From positions 186,001 to 250,000 of the forward strand of contig NZ_VZQZ01000004.1 of NCBI RefSeq assembly GCF_008802365.1: DNA of 64,000 nucleotides. Reading direction: 5' to 3'. Numbering within the stretch: the first letter of the stretch is position 1; every line of letters starts with the position of its first letter. Under the pieces are notes generated by a model. The model saw only the letters and a list, made by a program, of their open reading frames with translations, was not told the DNA's origin and ran no database searches. A program made the translations under genes and the position numbers. Below are positions 25,445 to 35,278 of this stretch, piece by piece. This DNA is from Oryzomonas japonica (lineage in GTDB: Bacteria; Desulfobacterota; Desulfuromonadia; Geobacterales; Pseudopelobacteraceae).

Positions 25445-25708
25445 ATGGAGTGTTGTCTGGCAGAGGGAGAATTGCTGCGTCTCAACGGTGGGCCGGCGGG
25501 ATTGCGGGTACGCTGTTCGTCGGGAACGGTGTGGCTGACCCGGGGCGATGCCGCGGATTACCTCATCGCTGTGGGGGATTGTTTCGACGTGGCTGCGGGG
25601 CAGGCCGCGCTGGTGGAGGCCCTGAAGCCGGCCGAGATCCGTCTGGGCGAGTTGCCCGTGGCTGGCGGTGTGCCCCATAAGGCCCCCATCGGCTTGGCGG
25701 CGTGCTGA
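25445..25708 (+). CDS. DUF2917 family protein
   Basis: 87 residues with the DUF2917 layout: LRLNGGPAGLRVRCSSGTVW, LTRGDAADYLIAVGDCFD and AALVEALKPAEI, a small beta-barrel or cupin-like fold by pattern. Function unknown. It is transcribed away from the MocR gene through a region with two candidate operators, so MocR control is likely. Good GAGGAGG ribosome site. It converges on a large kinase gene. Confidence 0.75.
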   Translation: MECCLAEGELLRLNGGPAGLRVRCSSGTVWLTRGDAADYLIAVGDCFDVAAGQAALVEALKPAEIRLGELPVAGGVPHKAPIGLAAC

Positions 25709-25782
25709 CCCCGGTCGCATTACGGGGAACACCCTGCCGTAACGTGGATGGGGCACAGGCGATTTGGGGTGTCTGAGCAACA

Positions 25783-28485
25783 TCATGGGTACGAACGATC
25801 CAGTATCTCCCGTATCTTCCGGAGCAGTTCCATCGGCTGGACCGGTTTCATGATCAACTCGATATCTTCCCCGGTTACCCCGCGATTCAGAATGAAGTCA
25901 GCGGTATAGCCGCTGGAATACAGCACCTTGACATCGGGCTTGAGCAGAACTATCTCTTCATATGCTTCCTTGCCGTTTTTCTTCGGCATGATCATGTCCA
26001 TCAGGATCATGGCTACCTTGTCCCCGTGCTCGGTAAATTTATCGACCACATCCTGCCCATCCACCGCCTCGATCACGTCATAACCGAACCTTGTCAGCAG
26101 GGATACCACGAGATTGCGAACATCCACATCATCCTCGGCCACCAGGATGGTTTCGGTGCCACCCTTGGGCGGGGCGACCGGCACGATTGTTTCCGCCTGC
26201 CCGGACTGTTCGATCCCATGGATCGGCAGGTATATCCTGAAGGTCGTGCCCTGACCCGGTTCGCTGTAGACATCGATGAAACCGTTGTGCTGTTTGACGA
26301 TCCCATACACGATCGCCATGCCGAGGCCGGTGCCTTTCCCGACCTCCTTGGTGGTATAGAACGGCTCGAAGATCCTTTTACAGGTTTCCTTGTCCATGCC
26401 GATGCCGGTGTCGGATACGGTCATCACCGCATAACTGCCCGGCTCGGCACGACCGGATTCATGGTCGGTTGAAGCCTCGACCGTCTGGAATCCGGTTTCT
26501 ATGGTCAACAGGCCGCCTTTTCGCATGGCATCGCGGGCATTGGTCGCCAGGTTGATCAGGACTTGCTCTATCTGTCCCCAGTCGGCATAAATTTTGAGCC
26601 TGTTTTCACAGATTATGGTCTTGAGTTGTATGTCCTCTCCAATGATCCGTGTAAGGAATTTCTTAACATTTTCTATGATGTCGTTGAGATTGACCGGTGT
26701 GAGGGCCATGACCTGCTTGCGGCTGAAAGCCAGGAGGCCTTTCGTCAACTGCGCCGCCTTCTCCGAAGCGGCAAGAATATGATCTATCTCGCCTTGTTGC
26801 CGGTCATCCAGCTTGACGTCCATCTTCAGCATGTTCCCATAGCCACTGATTACCTGCAGGATATTGTTGAAGTCGTGGGCAACCCCGCCTGCAAGCTGTC
26901 CCACCGCCTCCATTTTCTGCGATTGCCGGAGTTGCTCTTCCAGGTGGATACGCTCGTTGAGCATTCTGGATACTTTGATCGAGCTGAAGCTCAGGGATGA
27001 AACCATGCTGGTAAGTTTGGCGTAGAACTTCATGCCCGCATCGGCTGCTTCCCGGCTGAAACGCGGCACCCGGTCGAGCGCCGCAAGGTATTCCGCCTCA
27101 TCGAAGCCGTAACGCCGGGCCTGTTCCCGGAACAGTTCCACATCGGGTACTTCATCCTCATAGAAAAATTGCCCGATGAATACGTTTCCCATGTGCTTCC
27201 CCCCGACCACAAGAGGGGTTACCATGTCCCACATGTTGTTCTTGCAGCGATAATGCCTGAATGTCCCTACCGGTACGCCATGGGTGAGATTGATGTCGCT
27301 TTCGATGCAATTCTTGAGCGTGTCGGGATGACACCGGTGAAACTTGGTACAGATATCCTGCCAGCCGACAGCAACCAGGACCTTTCCCGAAACATCGAGC
27401 ACGGCACCCAGCATGCCGGTAATCCGGTAAAAATCTTCCAGCATGGATTGCAGCATTTCGCAATCGATAATTTCGGAGAGTTCCAGGGCGCCGATATCGC
27501 CTTCCGGCTCCAGGATGGCGCGGAGTTTATTTTTAACCGTGTCTTCACTCCTCTGGAGGGCCTCCTCCGTCTTCCTGCGCTCCTCAACCTCCTCCTCGAG
27601 CATGGCCGCCTGTTCCTGCAGGGATTCCTGGGCCATCTGGCGTTCCGCCAATTCCTCTTCGAGCTGGAGTGTCTGTTTGTGCAGATTCTCTTCCAGTGAC
27701 TTGTGTTCGGTGATATCCCGCAATACGGCGAGCAGCTTCTCCGGATTCCCGGCTTCGCCTTTAACCGGTGTAACGATGACCTCCCACCATTTCGGTGTGC
27801 CGTCCTGGGTTGGGCAATACCCCTCAAAACTCCCTTGATGGCCCTGCCGGGCGTTGGCGACGGCAGCCCGTGCCGCGTCGCGGTCTTCCCCGTGCCAAAA
27901 GTTTTCGTAGGGCATGTTCAGAAACTCATCGATATTTTTGATGCCGAGTCGGCGCTGCCCTTCGGGGCTCATGTACTGCAAGCGCCCCTCCGGATCCAGG
28001 AGTTTGATGCAATCGGTGCTGCTGTCGATAATGCTTTGATTCAAGGCGCTGCTTTCCCGTAATGCCTGGACCGTCCTGGTCAATTGGGTGTTCAGTTCCC
28101 GATTCTCGGCCAGGGATTTTGCAAGGCTGGGCATGGTAAGGACTTTAGGAATCTGGGGGATGAAGTAGATGGCGGAAGCGATGGATATCACGGCGGTAAA
28201 TGCTTTGACATACCCTTCTTGCCAATAGGCTGGGTCATAGATCGTATAGGCAGCGAAAAAGTGGGTCGTGCCACATGCCAGAATGAACGCCGCAAAACTT
28301 ATCAGCATTCCGTAGTAGGTGATGCCACGCCGCTTGTAGGCGTAATAAAGCATTGCGAACGCGATGGCATAATAGGCGATTCCGGTTGCTATATCGGAAA
28401 CGACATGGAGCCGGACCAACCCCGGTTCCCATGAGAAGCAGAAACCGTGGGCCATATAATCATTGGTTACCTGGTGGTGGGCCAC
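25783..28485 (-). CDS. Hybrid histidine kinase: ethylene-receptor-like sensor, PAS, PocR, kinase, receiver
   Basis: 900 residues from a GTG with an excellent AAGAGGT ribosome site. Residues ~24-112: three membrane helices resembling plant ETR1, with Asp31, Tyr38, Ile41, Phe67, Ile68, Cys71 and His75 at the same spacing as ETR1 Asp25, Tyr32, Ile35, Phe61, Ile62, Cys65 and His69 (copper/ethylene site). Then a PAS domain (about 140-265), a coiled coil, and a PocR-type ligand domain (about 315-490; SEIIDCEMLQSMLEDFY, several Cys). HisKA follows with GGVAHDFNNIL, then HATPase and a C-terminal receiver with Asp in MILMDMIMPKKNG. It likely senses a small hydrophobic or redox ligand; no output regulator adjoins it. 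Confidence 0.9.
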   Translation of the reverse strand: MAHHQVTNDYMAHGFCFSWEPGLVRLHVVSDIATGIAYYAIAFAMLYYAYKRRGITYYGMLISFAAFILACGTTHFFAAYTIYDPAYWQEGYVKAFTAVISIASAIYFIPQIPKVLTMPSLAKSLAENRELNTQLTRTVQALRESSALNQSIIDSSTDCIKLLDPEGRLQYMSPEGQRRLGIKNIDEFLNMPYENFWHGEDRDAARAAVANARQGHQGSFEGYCPTQDGTPKWWEVIVTPVKGEAGNPEKLLAVLRDITEHKSLEENLHKQTLQLEEELAERQMAQESLQEQAAMLEEEVEERRKTEEALQRSEDTVKNKLRAILEPEGDIGALELSEIIDCEMLQSMLEDFYRITGMLGAVLDVSGKVLVAVGWQDICTKFHRCHPDTLKNCIESDINLTHGVPVGTFRHYRCKNNMWDMVTPLVVGGKHMGNVFIGQFFYEDEVPDVELFREQARRYGFDEAEYLAALDRVPRFSREAADAGMKFYAKLTSMVSSLSFSSIKVSRMLNERIHLEEQLRQSQKMEAVGQLAGGVAHDFNNILQVISGYGNMLKMDVKLDDRQQGEIDHILAASEKAAQLTKGLLAFSRKQVMALTPVNLNDIIENVKKFLTRIIGEDIQLKTIICENRLKIYADWGQIEQVLINLATNARDAMRKGGLLTIETGFQTVEASTDHESGRAEPGSYAVMTVSDTGIGMDKETCKRIFEPFYTTKEVGKGTGLGMAIVYGIVKQHNGFIDVYSEPGQGTTFRIYLPIHGIEQSGQAETIVPVAPPKGGTETILVAEDDVDVRNLVVSLLTRFGYDVIEAVDGQDVVDKFTEHGDKVAMILMDMIMPKKNGKEAYEEIVLLKPDVKVLYSSGYTADFILNRGVTGEDIELIMKPVQPMELLRKIREILDRSYP

Positions 28486-29036
28486 GCGACACCTCTTTTT
28501 ATGAGAACGGCGTTTTGGGTCGTTTGTTCCATTATACTGTTATTTACTAGAAATTGTTGGTTTGTAAAGCCTTTTCAGTTTTTTGACCGCATTCTCTTTT
28601 AAAAAATAACGGTGGCCTGGCGCACGGTTGATGTACGGTCTCTGGCCGCCCCGGTTCGCTCCTTCACCAGATATGTTCATCGATGCCAGAGAGCACATCT
28701 TGCATGTGGCGCCGTTGTTAGGAATGTGGTTTCGGCTATTTGACACATATGATGGTTTTCTTTTGATCTCGCCCGGGAAAAACGGCTCACCGTCCCGGCG
28801 TGGCCGTTTATTTTGTGCCGGGACGGGAAAAGCTCCAGCAGAAGCCAGTTTAGTCTTAAATTTCAATGATAAACATATGATGTGACGACAAAGACGACAC
28901 CGGTGGCCTGCTTGATATCGTGTATACAGTGAACACAGTAAGGAAATTTAATGGTATTGTAACAAACTTTTATTACGCGATATGGCGGCGACATCCTGTC
29001 GCTCCGCTATCACTCCATGACTATGAGGAAACCAGT
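28486..29036. other. 551-base stretch without a supported gene
   Basis: Divergent promoter region between the ETR-like kinase and a chemoreceptor. Short frames are present (for example 28628-28885) but show no family similarity, codon bias or convincing ribosome sites. It is AT-richer than the surroundings. I saw no riboswitch consensus or strong hairpin. Confidence 0.6.
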
Positions 29037-30641
29037 ATGAAGTTGAGTCACAAGTTTTTTATCGCCAACGTAATTGTCGTTCTTTTGGCCGTCGCGGCCA
29101 CATCGTCGCTGGGTCTTTATGAGATGCGCAAGGAATTCATCCGCAAGGCGTCCGTGGACCTGGAGGCGCGCATGAAGACCTTCCACCAGCTGCTCAAATT
29201 CAAGGGGGCGGAACTGCGGGTGGCGGACGGCAAGCTTAAGCAGGGCGATTATGTCATCAACGACAATTTTGAACTGCCGGACAGCATCAAGGAGATCTTC
29301 GGCGGGGCCGCCACCATCTTCATGGGCGATGTCCGCGTCTCCACCAACGTCATGAAGCCGGACGGCAGCCGCGCCGTGGGCACCAAACTCCAAGGTCCGG
29401 CCTATGATGCCGTCATCAAGGAGGGCAAGCCGTACCGCGGCGCGGCGCCCATCCTGGGCGTCCCGTATTTCACCGCCTACGATCCGTTGAAAAACGCCGC
29501 CGGCGAGGTGGTGGGTGTCCTCTATGTGGGAGAAAAGCAGAGCGAGTACCTGGCCGTCTATGACCGCCTGAAGTATGTCACCGCAGCTGTGGCCGCCCTG
29601 CTGGCCGCCCTGTTTTCCTTCCTCTCCTTCCTGTTTGTCCGCAGGGCGCTGCAGCCCTTGGGGCGGATGGTTGCCCTGATGCACGATATCGCCCTGGGTG
29701 AAGGGGACCTGACGGTCCGGCTGAACATCACGGCGAACGACGAGATCGGCGAGGCGGCCGGGTATTTCGACCGGTTTGTGGATAAGCTGCAGGCGGTCAT
29801 ACGCAAGGTGGCCGACAGCACCCACGATGTGGCTGCCGCATCCGCTGATCTGCACGATACCGCCACCCAGATCGCCACCGGCGCCGAAGAGTTGGCCTCC
29901 CAGGCCGCTACCGTATCGACCTCGGGCGAGGAAATGGCCGCTACCTCCCACAGCATTGCCGACAACTGCAATGCCGCTGCCGGTAACTCACACCATGCAA
30001 GCACCCTCGCCAGCAGTGGGGCCGGGATCGTCATGCAGACGGTCGAGGGGATGCAGAAGATCGCCGCCAGGGTTCAGGAAACGGCCCGCCAGGTCGCAGG
30101 GCTCGGCGCGCGCTCCGATGAGGTCGGCGCCATTGTGGGCACCATCGAGGATATCGCCGACCAGACCAACCTGCTGGCGCTCAACGCCGCCATCGAGGCC
30201 GCCAGGGCCGGAGAGCAGGGGCGCGGTTTTGCCGTTGTGGCAGACGAGGTGCGCGCCCTGGCCGAACGGACCACCCGCGCCACCAAGGAGATCGCCGGGA
30301 TGATCCGGGCGATCCAGGGGGAGACCCGAACGGCGGTGGATTCAATGGAAGCCGGTGTACGGGAGGTGGAGGCGGGGACCACCGAGGCCGCACGTTCGGG
30401 GAGCGCCTTGCAGGAAATCCTCGATCAGGTCAACGAGGTGACCGGCCAGATCAACCAGATCGCCACCGCGGCCGAGCAGCAGAGCTCAACCAGCAGTGAA
30501 ATCAGCAACAACATGCACCAGATCACCGAGGTAATCAACGCCACGGCCCAATCGACCCACGACACCACCAGGGCCGCCGACAAACTGGCTCACTTGGCGG
30601 ATGAACTGAGCAAGCTGGTCGGGCAGTTCAAGCTCTCCTGA
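29037..30641 (+). CDS. Methyl-accepting chemotaxis protein with Cache sensor domain
   Basis: 534 residues from [21 protein letters not shown]1 at about 8-28; a periplasmic single-Cache-type domain (about 32-178) has the tell-tale [30 protein letters not shown] and [14 protein letters not shown]2 at about 183-203; HAMP with [14 protein letters not shown]; signalling domain with tip [16 protein letters not shown]. Cache domains of this class often bind small carboxylates or other organic acids (inference). A frame upstream to 28920 exists but lacks a signal anchor start. It is terminated by a strong hairpin. Confidence 0.95.
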   Translation: MKLSHKFFIANVIVVLLAVAATSSLGLYEMRKEFIRKASVDLEARMKTFHQLLKFKGAELRVADGKLKQGDYVINDNFELPDSIKEIFGGAATIFMGDVRVSTNVMKPDGSRAVGTKLQGPAYDAVIKEGKPYRGAAPILGVPYFTAYDPLKNAAGEVVGVLYVGEKQSEYLAVYDRLKYVTAAVAALLAALFSFLSFLFVRRALQPLGRMVALMHDIALGEGDLTVRLNITANDEIGEAAGYFDRFVDKLQAVIRKVADSTHDVAAASADLHDTATQIATGAEELASQAATVSTSGEEMAATSHSIADNCNAAAGNSHHASTLASSGAGIVMQTVEGMQKIAARVQETARQVAGLGARSDEVGAIVGTIEDIADQTNLLALNAAIEAARAGEQGRGFAVVADEVRALAERTTRATKEIAGMIRAIQGETRTAVDSMEAGVREVEAGTTEAARSGSALQEILDQVNEVTGQINQIATAAEQQSSTSSEISNNMHQITEVINATAQSTHDTTRAADKLAHLADELSKLVGQFKLS

Positions 30642-30671
30642 GCTCCGCTCTCCCGGGGACTTTCCCCAAGA

Positions 30672-30710
30672 GAAGAGGCCGCACGGCAGTGAACCGTACG
30701 GCCTCTTTTT
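30672..30710 (+). terminator. Terminator after the Cache chemoreceptor
   Basis: AGAGGCCGCACGG, loop, CCGTACGGCCTCTTTTT. Convergent with the next gene, so possibly bidirectional. Confidence 0.8.
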
Positions 30711-30735
30711 CCTGTTGCGGGAGCTTGAAGCCGGG

Positions 30736-31056
30736 TCATTCGGAGATGTAGATGTTATCGCTATCCTCGTTGAGCCATTTCAACTGTTCCTTGAGTTGCT
30801 GCAACTCCTGGTCGGTGTATACCGCCGACCCCTTGTCGATCTCCCTGTTCAGTCTGTCGATCCTCTGCTGGACCGTATCGGCCCGGTCGGTGGGGCAGTT
30901 CATGGCCACCAGCAGGCACTCGTCCTTCTGCGTTTCCTGTATCGCTTTCATATCCGGGTCCATGGTTGCGCCCGTATAGTCATCAGCCAGGAGCGGCACG
31001 GCCGAGAAGACCATGGCTGCCGCCAGCACTGAAAATATTCCGCGTGTCCTTGTCAT
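30736..31056 (-). CDS. Small exported protein of unknown function, Fur-box upstream
   Basis: 106 residues from MTRTRGIFSVLAAAMVFS, chosen because GGAGGTG precedes that ATG. A signal peptide (about 1-23, cleaved after LLA) is followed by a short helical protein with two cysteines (DECLLVAMNCPTDRAD) and a coiled-coil-like end RIDRLNREIDKG and LQQLKEQLKWLNED. I do not recognise the family. A near-consensus Fur box about 71 bases upstream of the start suggests iron control. Periplasmic location is inferred. Confidence 0.75.
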   Translation of the reverse strand: MTRTRGIFSVLAAAMVFSAVPLLADDYTGATMDPDMKAIQETQKDECLLVAMNCPTDRADTVQQRIDRLNREIDKGSAVYTDQELQQLKEQLKWLNEDSDNIYISE

Positions 31057-31442
31057 GGCACACCTCCATCCGTTGTCATGTGTTTCATATGCATATATGG
31101 TAACCAATTCGTGTACCGATGTAAATGATAATGATAATCTTTATCATAAGCGTTGTCTGAAGCCGTAGGGAGACGGCACGAAGCGGCGTGAGCTGACAAA
31201 CAGGCTGGCCTGGGGGTGGGCTGTTTGGGGGGCAGAGATTTCATCCGCTCCGGCCAGGTGAACCGCGCGGGTATGAAAAAATAGCGGCTGTGGAGTGAAG
31301 GCGCAGGATAAAAATTGACTACGAAGCGCTTCTGGTAGAATAATGGCCGGCCATGCGCCCTCTGGATTCAGTGCGCTCGATCGACGGCCTTTTTTTCCCA
31401 TGGTATCCTTGTCCGGTAACCCAGAGTTCGGGATGAACGCCA
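31057..31442. other. 386-base divergent intergenic region
   Basis: Holds the Fur box (31127-31145) and presumably promoters for the two flanking genes. No gene is supported; small frames here lack similarity and ribosome sites. Confidence 0.6.
31127..31145. promoter_or_regulatory. Fur box
   Basis: GATAATGATAATCTTTATC matches the classical 19-base Fur consensus GATAATGATAATCATTATC at 18 of 19 positions. It lies 71 bases before the start of the minus-strand exported protein and about 300 bases before the plus-strand kinase. Confidence 0.75.
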
Positions 31443-33683
31443 ATGGCGATTAGTTTGTTTATATCTCTCCAGATCTTTCTGGCCGGCATCTGCACCTATA
31501 CGGCCATCCAGCATTGCACCCTGGCGCAGCACCGGCCGCAGCGCCGCGTCCATTACCTGTTCGCCGCCATATCCTTTCTCATGGCGCTGTTCGCCTTGTC
31601 CAGCATCCAGACTTTCCGGATAGCGGACGTGTCCCCCAACTTTCAGGCGCTCCGCCTGAACCTGGCCATCTTCAACCTGTATATCGCCCTGTGGCCCTGG
31701 TTTATCGCCGAGTATACCGGGGTGCGCCCGCGGTGGGTGCTGGCCGGGATCACCGGGATGTTCGCCCTGTTGTTCCTTGCCAACCTGACTCAGCCGTACA
31801 CTCACACCTTTTCGGAGTTCCGCGGGGTGGAGCGGGTGCCGCTCCCTTGGGGCGAGAGCATCTACCGTCCCCTGGGCACCAGGGGCATCTGGAAGCCGAT
31901 GATCGTGGCGGCCCTTCTCTCCACGTACGCCTACGGATTCTACGCCCTGGCGGTCCGCTTCCGCCGGGACCATCGGCGCACGGCCCTGTTCATGATGGCT
32001 GCCGTCGGGTTGTCCCTGGCCGGTTCCGTGGTCGGTTTCCTGTTCCGGCTGGGGGTGGGCGGCATCCCTCCCCTCGGGCCGTTGGCGTACCTGGGCATGA
32101 TCATCGTCATGGGGCTGATCCTGAACTATGAAATCCAGGAGGACCGCCGGCATATGCAGACGGTCCTGGACCATGTGCCGGCGCAGATCTTTATGAAGGA
32201 CCCTCTGGGGCGCTATGTGATGGTCAACCGCCGTTTCGAGGAGATGTTTCATGTCACCAACGCCACGGTGTGCGGGAAGACCGATTACGATATCTTTCCA
32301 CCGGGTGAGGCCGGTGCCATGCGCGCCGCCGACCGGGAGGCGCTCGCCACCAACCGTTCCCTGGAGTACGAGACGAGCGGCTCCTCGGACGGGCAGCCCC
32401 GCATCTTCTCCGCCATCAAGGTTCCGCTGTACTACTCCGACGGTTCCCCCTTTGCCATCTGCGGTATCGCCACGGATATCACCGAACGCAAGCGGCAGGA
32501 GGAGGACCTGAGGCAGGCCAAGGAACAGGCCGAATCGGCCAACCGGGCCAAAAGCGAGTTTCTGGCCAACATGAGCCATGAGATGCGGACCCCCATGAAC
32601 GGCATCATGGGGGTGGCCAGCCTCATGACGCTGACGGATTTGAGCGACGAGCAGCAGGAGTATCTGGAATGCATCCAGCTCTCCTCGGAAAACCTCCTGA
32701 CGCTCATCAACGACATCCTGGACCTTTCCAAGATCGAGGCCGGGAAGGTCGTGCTGGAGCTGGCCCCGTTCAGCCTGAGGGGCTGCATCAGCGATGCCGT
32801 CCGGGTCCATATAACGACCATCCACGCCAAGGGTCTGACGCTGAAGACCGATATCCCGGCCCAGGTGCCCGATGCCCTGACCGGTGACCAACTGCGGCTG
32901 AAACAGGTACTGATCAACCTGATCGGCAATGCCGCCAAGTTTACGGAACAGGGGGAGATCAAGGTTTCCGCCGTCCTCCTGGAGACCTGCGACGATACGG
33001 CCCTCATCCGGGTCAGCGTAGCGGATACCGGCATCGGTATCGACGCGGCCGCCATCGATGCCATCTTCGCCCCCTTCAGCCAGGCGGATTCATCCACCAC
33101 CCGCCGGTACGGCGGCACCGGGCTCGGGCTCTCCATCAGCAGGCGTTTCGTAGAGCTCATGGGAGGGAACATCCGGGTGGAGAGCAGGGTCGGGAACGGC
33201 AGCCTGTTTCAGGTGACGATCCCGTTCGCCGTCAACGAGTCCCGCCTGGAACGCCACGACCGCAGAAACGACGATTCCGTGCAGTCCTGGGCAGGCCCGC
33301 CCCTGCGCATTCTGTTGGCCGAGGATCAGGAGAGCAACCGGGGGTTCACCGTCAAGATCCTGCAAAAGATGGGGCACACCCTGGAGGCGGCCCGGGACGG
33401 CAGGGAGGCGGTGGAGAAGTGGAACCGGGGGAGTTTCGACGTGATCCTGATGGATGTGCGGATGCCGGTCATGGACGGCATCGAGGCTACCGGCATCATC
33501 CGCGGGCGCGAGGCGGCCAGGGGAGGGCATATCCCGATCATCGCCCTGACGGCCCATGCGTTCAATGAGGACCGGGCGCGGTTCCTCGCCCAGGGGTTTG
33601 ACGGCTATGTGGCGAAACCATTGGAGATCGGGGTGCTGAACGAGGAGATCCGGCGGCTGGCTGTGGGGGGCGGGGTGGAGTGA
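31443..33683 (+). CDS. Hybrid sensor histidine kinase with seven-helix membrane domain
   Basis: 746 residues. N-terminal seven-helix membrane region (about 1-225) of the type often seen in Geobacter-like kinases; PAS domain (about 235-350; DHVPAQIFMKDPLGRY); HisKA with phospho-His in FLANMSHEMRTPMNG; HATPase with NLIGNAAKFTEQGEI, VADTGIGID and GGTGLGLSISRRFVELMGG; C-terminal receiver with Asp in FDVILMDVRMPVMDG. No response regulator adjoins it, so signal output may pass through a remote Hpt protein. The ribosome site before the ATG is weak. Confidence 0.93.
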   Translation: MAISLFISLQIFLAGICTYTAIQHCTLAQHRPQRRVHYLFAAISFLMALFALSSIQTFRIADVSPNFQALRLNLAIFNLYIALWPWFIAEYTGVRPRWVLAGITGMFALLFLANLTQPYTHTFSEFRGVERVPLPWGESIYRPLGTRGIWKPMIVAALLSTYAYGFYALAVRFRRDHRRTALFMMAAVGLSLAGSVVGFLFRLGVGGIPPLGPLAYLGMIIVMGLILNYEIQEDRRHMQTVLDHVPAQIFMKDPLGRYVMVNRRFEEMFHVTNATVCGKTDYDIFPPGEAGAMRAADREALATNRSLEYETSGSSDGQPRIFSAIKVPLYYSDGSPFAICGIATDITERKRQEEDLRQAKEQAESANRAKSEFLANMSHEMRTPMNGIMGVASLMTLTDLSDEQQEYLECIQLSSENLLTLINDILDLSKIEAGKVVLELAPFSLRGCISDAVRVHITTIHAKGLTLKTDIPAQVPDALTGDQLRLKQVLINLIGNAAKFTEQGEIKVSAVLLETCDDTALIRVSVADTGIGIDAAAIDAIFAPFSQADSSTTRRYGGTGLGLSISRRFVELMGGNIRVESRVGNGSLFQVTIPFAVNESRLERHDRRNDDSVQSWAGPPLRILLAEDQESNRGFTVKILQKMGHTLEAARDGREAVEKWNRGSFDVILMDVRMPVMDGIEATGIIRGREAARGGHIPIIALTAHAFNEDRARFLAQGFDGYVAKPLEIGVLNEEIRRLAVGGGVE

Positions 33684-33823
33684 CGGTAAGCAATCCACCA
33701 AGCATGAACCCCTTCTTATGGAGCCTTTTTCCGTTGGATTCTACCAGGGCAATCTGCTATGAATACATACTGAAATGCCGGGCTGGCAAATGCACCTGCA
33801 ACTAAATTAACAGATAGGAACCA

Positions 33824-35278
33824 ATGTTCGAGCAAACCTTCAGAAACATCGACGACGCCCTGAGAAAAGAAGCGGGTTGCACGACAGAGTTGGACTACAC
33901 GGAGCAGACCTCCTGGCTGCTGTTCCTGAAATATTTGGATGACCTGGAGCAAGAGAGGGTGACGGTGGCCGCGTTGGAGGGCAAGAAATACTCCTTCATC
34001 CTCGACAAGCAATACCGCTGGGATAGCTGGGCCGCACCAAAAAAGCGGGACGGCAAGCCCGACCACAACAAGGCGCTTACCGGCGACGATCTACGCGACT
34101 TTGTTGACCGCAAGCTGTTCCCCTATCTGCACGCCTTCAAGCAGAAGGCCAGCGGGCCGAATACCATCGAGTACAAGATTGGCGAGATCTTCGGCGAGAT
34201 CAAGAACAAGATCCAGAGTGGCTACAACCTGCGTGAGATCATCGACCATATCGACGAACTGCACTTCCGGTCGCAGGCCGAGAAACACGAACTGTCCCAT
34301 CTCTACGAGGCCAAGATCAAGAACATGGGTAACGCGGGGAGAAACGGCGGCGAGTACTACACCCCGCGCCCGCTGATTCGTGCCATCGTGCAGGTGGTTA
34401 AGCCCAAGGTAGGGGAACGCGTCTACGACGGCGCCTGCGGCTCTGCGGGCTTCCTATGTGAGGCCTTCGACTACATGAAGGGGTTTAGCGGCCTCACCAC
34501 CAGCAATTTCAAGGCGCTGCAAACGCGCACCTTCTACGGAAAAGAGAAGAAGTCCCTGGCCTACGTCATTGCCATCATGAACATGATCCTGCATGGCATC
34601 GAAGCGCCCAACATCGTCCACACCAACACCCTGGCCGAGCCCCTTGCCAATGTTCAGGAGAAGGACCGCATGCATGTGATCCTGGCGAATCCTCCCTTCG
34701 GCGGCAAGGAGCGCAAGGAAGTGCAACAGAACTTCCCCATCCGCACCGGCGAAACGGCCTTCCTCTTCCTCCAGCACTTCATCAAGATGCTCAAGGCCGG
34801 AGGACGGGCGGGCGTGGTTATCAAGAACACCTTTCTCTCCAATACCGACAACGCCTCGGTGAGCTTGCGAAAACTCTTGCTGGAGAGTTGTAACCTGCAC
34901 ACCGTCCTCGACTGCCCCGGCGGCACGTTCCAGGGCGCGGGCGTCAAGACCGTGGTGCTGTTCTTCGAGAAGGGCGCGCCGACGCGCAAGGTCTGGTACT
35001 ACCAGCTCGACCCCGGCCGCAACCTGGGCAAGACTAACCCGCTCAATGACGACGATCTGGCCGAGTTTATCAAGCTGCAAAAGACCTTTGCCGTCTCGCC
35101 GAAGAGTTGGAGTGTTGACATTTCCAGTATCGACACCACTACATTTGAACTCTCGTCCAAGAACCAAAACGTTAACGAGGAAATCTTGCATAGAACCCCG
35201 CAGGACATCATGGAAGAAATAGTGTTGTTGGATGATGAGATTTCCGAGGTGCTGGAAAATATCAAGGCGTTACTATGA
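33824..35278 (+). CDS. hsdM: Type I restriction-modification system methyltransferase subunit
   Basis: 484-residue adenine-N6 methyltransferase. Helical N-terminal HsdM domain (about 1-140: QTSWLLFLKYLDDLEQE); SAM-binding motif I DGACGSAGFLCEA (a variant of DPACGTGGF); catalytic motif IV ILANPPFGG. GEYYTPRPLIRAIVQ is a family signature just before motif I. Forms M2S for methylation and R2M2S for restriction. First gene of hsdM-hsdS-hsdR; the hsdS start overlaps its stop (ATGA). Confidence 0.95.
   Translation: MFEQTFRNIDDALRKEAGCTTELDYTEQTSWLLFLKYLDDLEQERVTVAALEGKKYSFILDKQYRWDSWAAPKKRDGKPDHNKALTGDDLRDFVDRKLFPYLHAFKQKASGPNTIEYKIGEIFGEIKNKIQSGYNLREIIDHIDELHFRSQAEKHELSHLYEAKIKNMGNAGRNGGEYYTPRPLIRAIVQVVKPKVGERVYDGACGSAGFLCEAFDYMKGFSGLTTSNFKALQTRTFYGKEKKSLAYVIAIMNMILHGIEAPNIVHTNTLAEPLANVQEKDRMHVILANPPFGGKERKEVQQNFPIRTGETAFLFLQHFIKMLKAGGRAGVVIKNTFLSNTDNASVSLRKLLLESCNLHTVLDCPGGTFQGAGVKTVVLFFEKGAPTRKVWYYQLDPGRNLGKTNPLNDDDLAEFIKLQKTFAVSPKSWSVDISSIDTTTFELSSKNQNVNEEILHRTPQDIMEEIVLLDDEISEVLENIKALL

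Noticed and set aside
28628-28885. Small frame between the kinase and the chemoreceptor
   Set aside because: No ribosome site, no similarity recognised and unusual composition; treated as non-coding.
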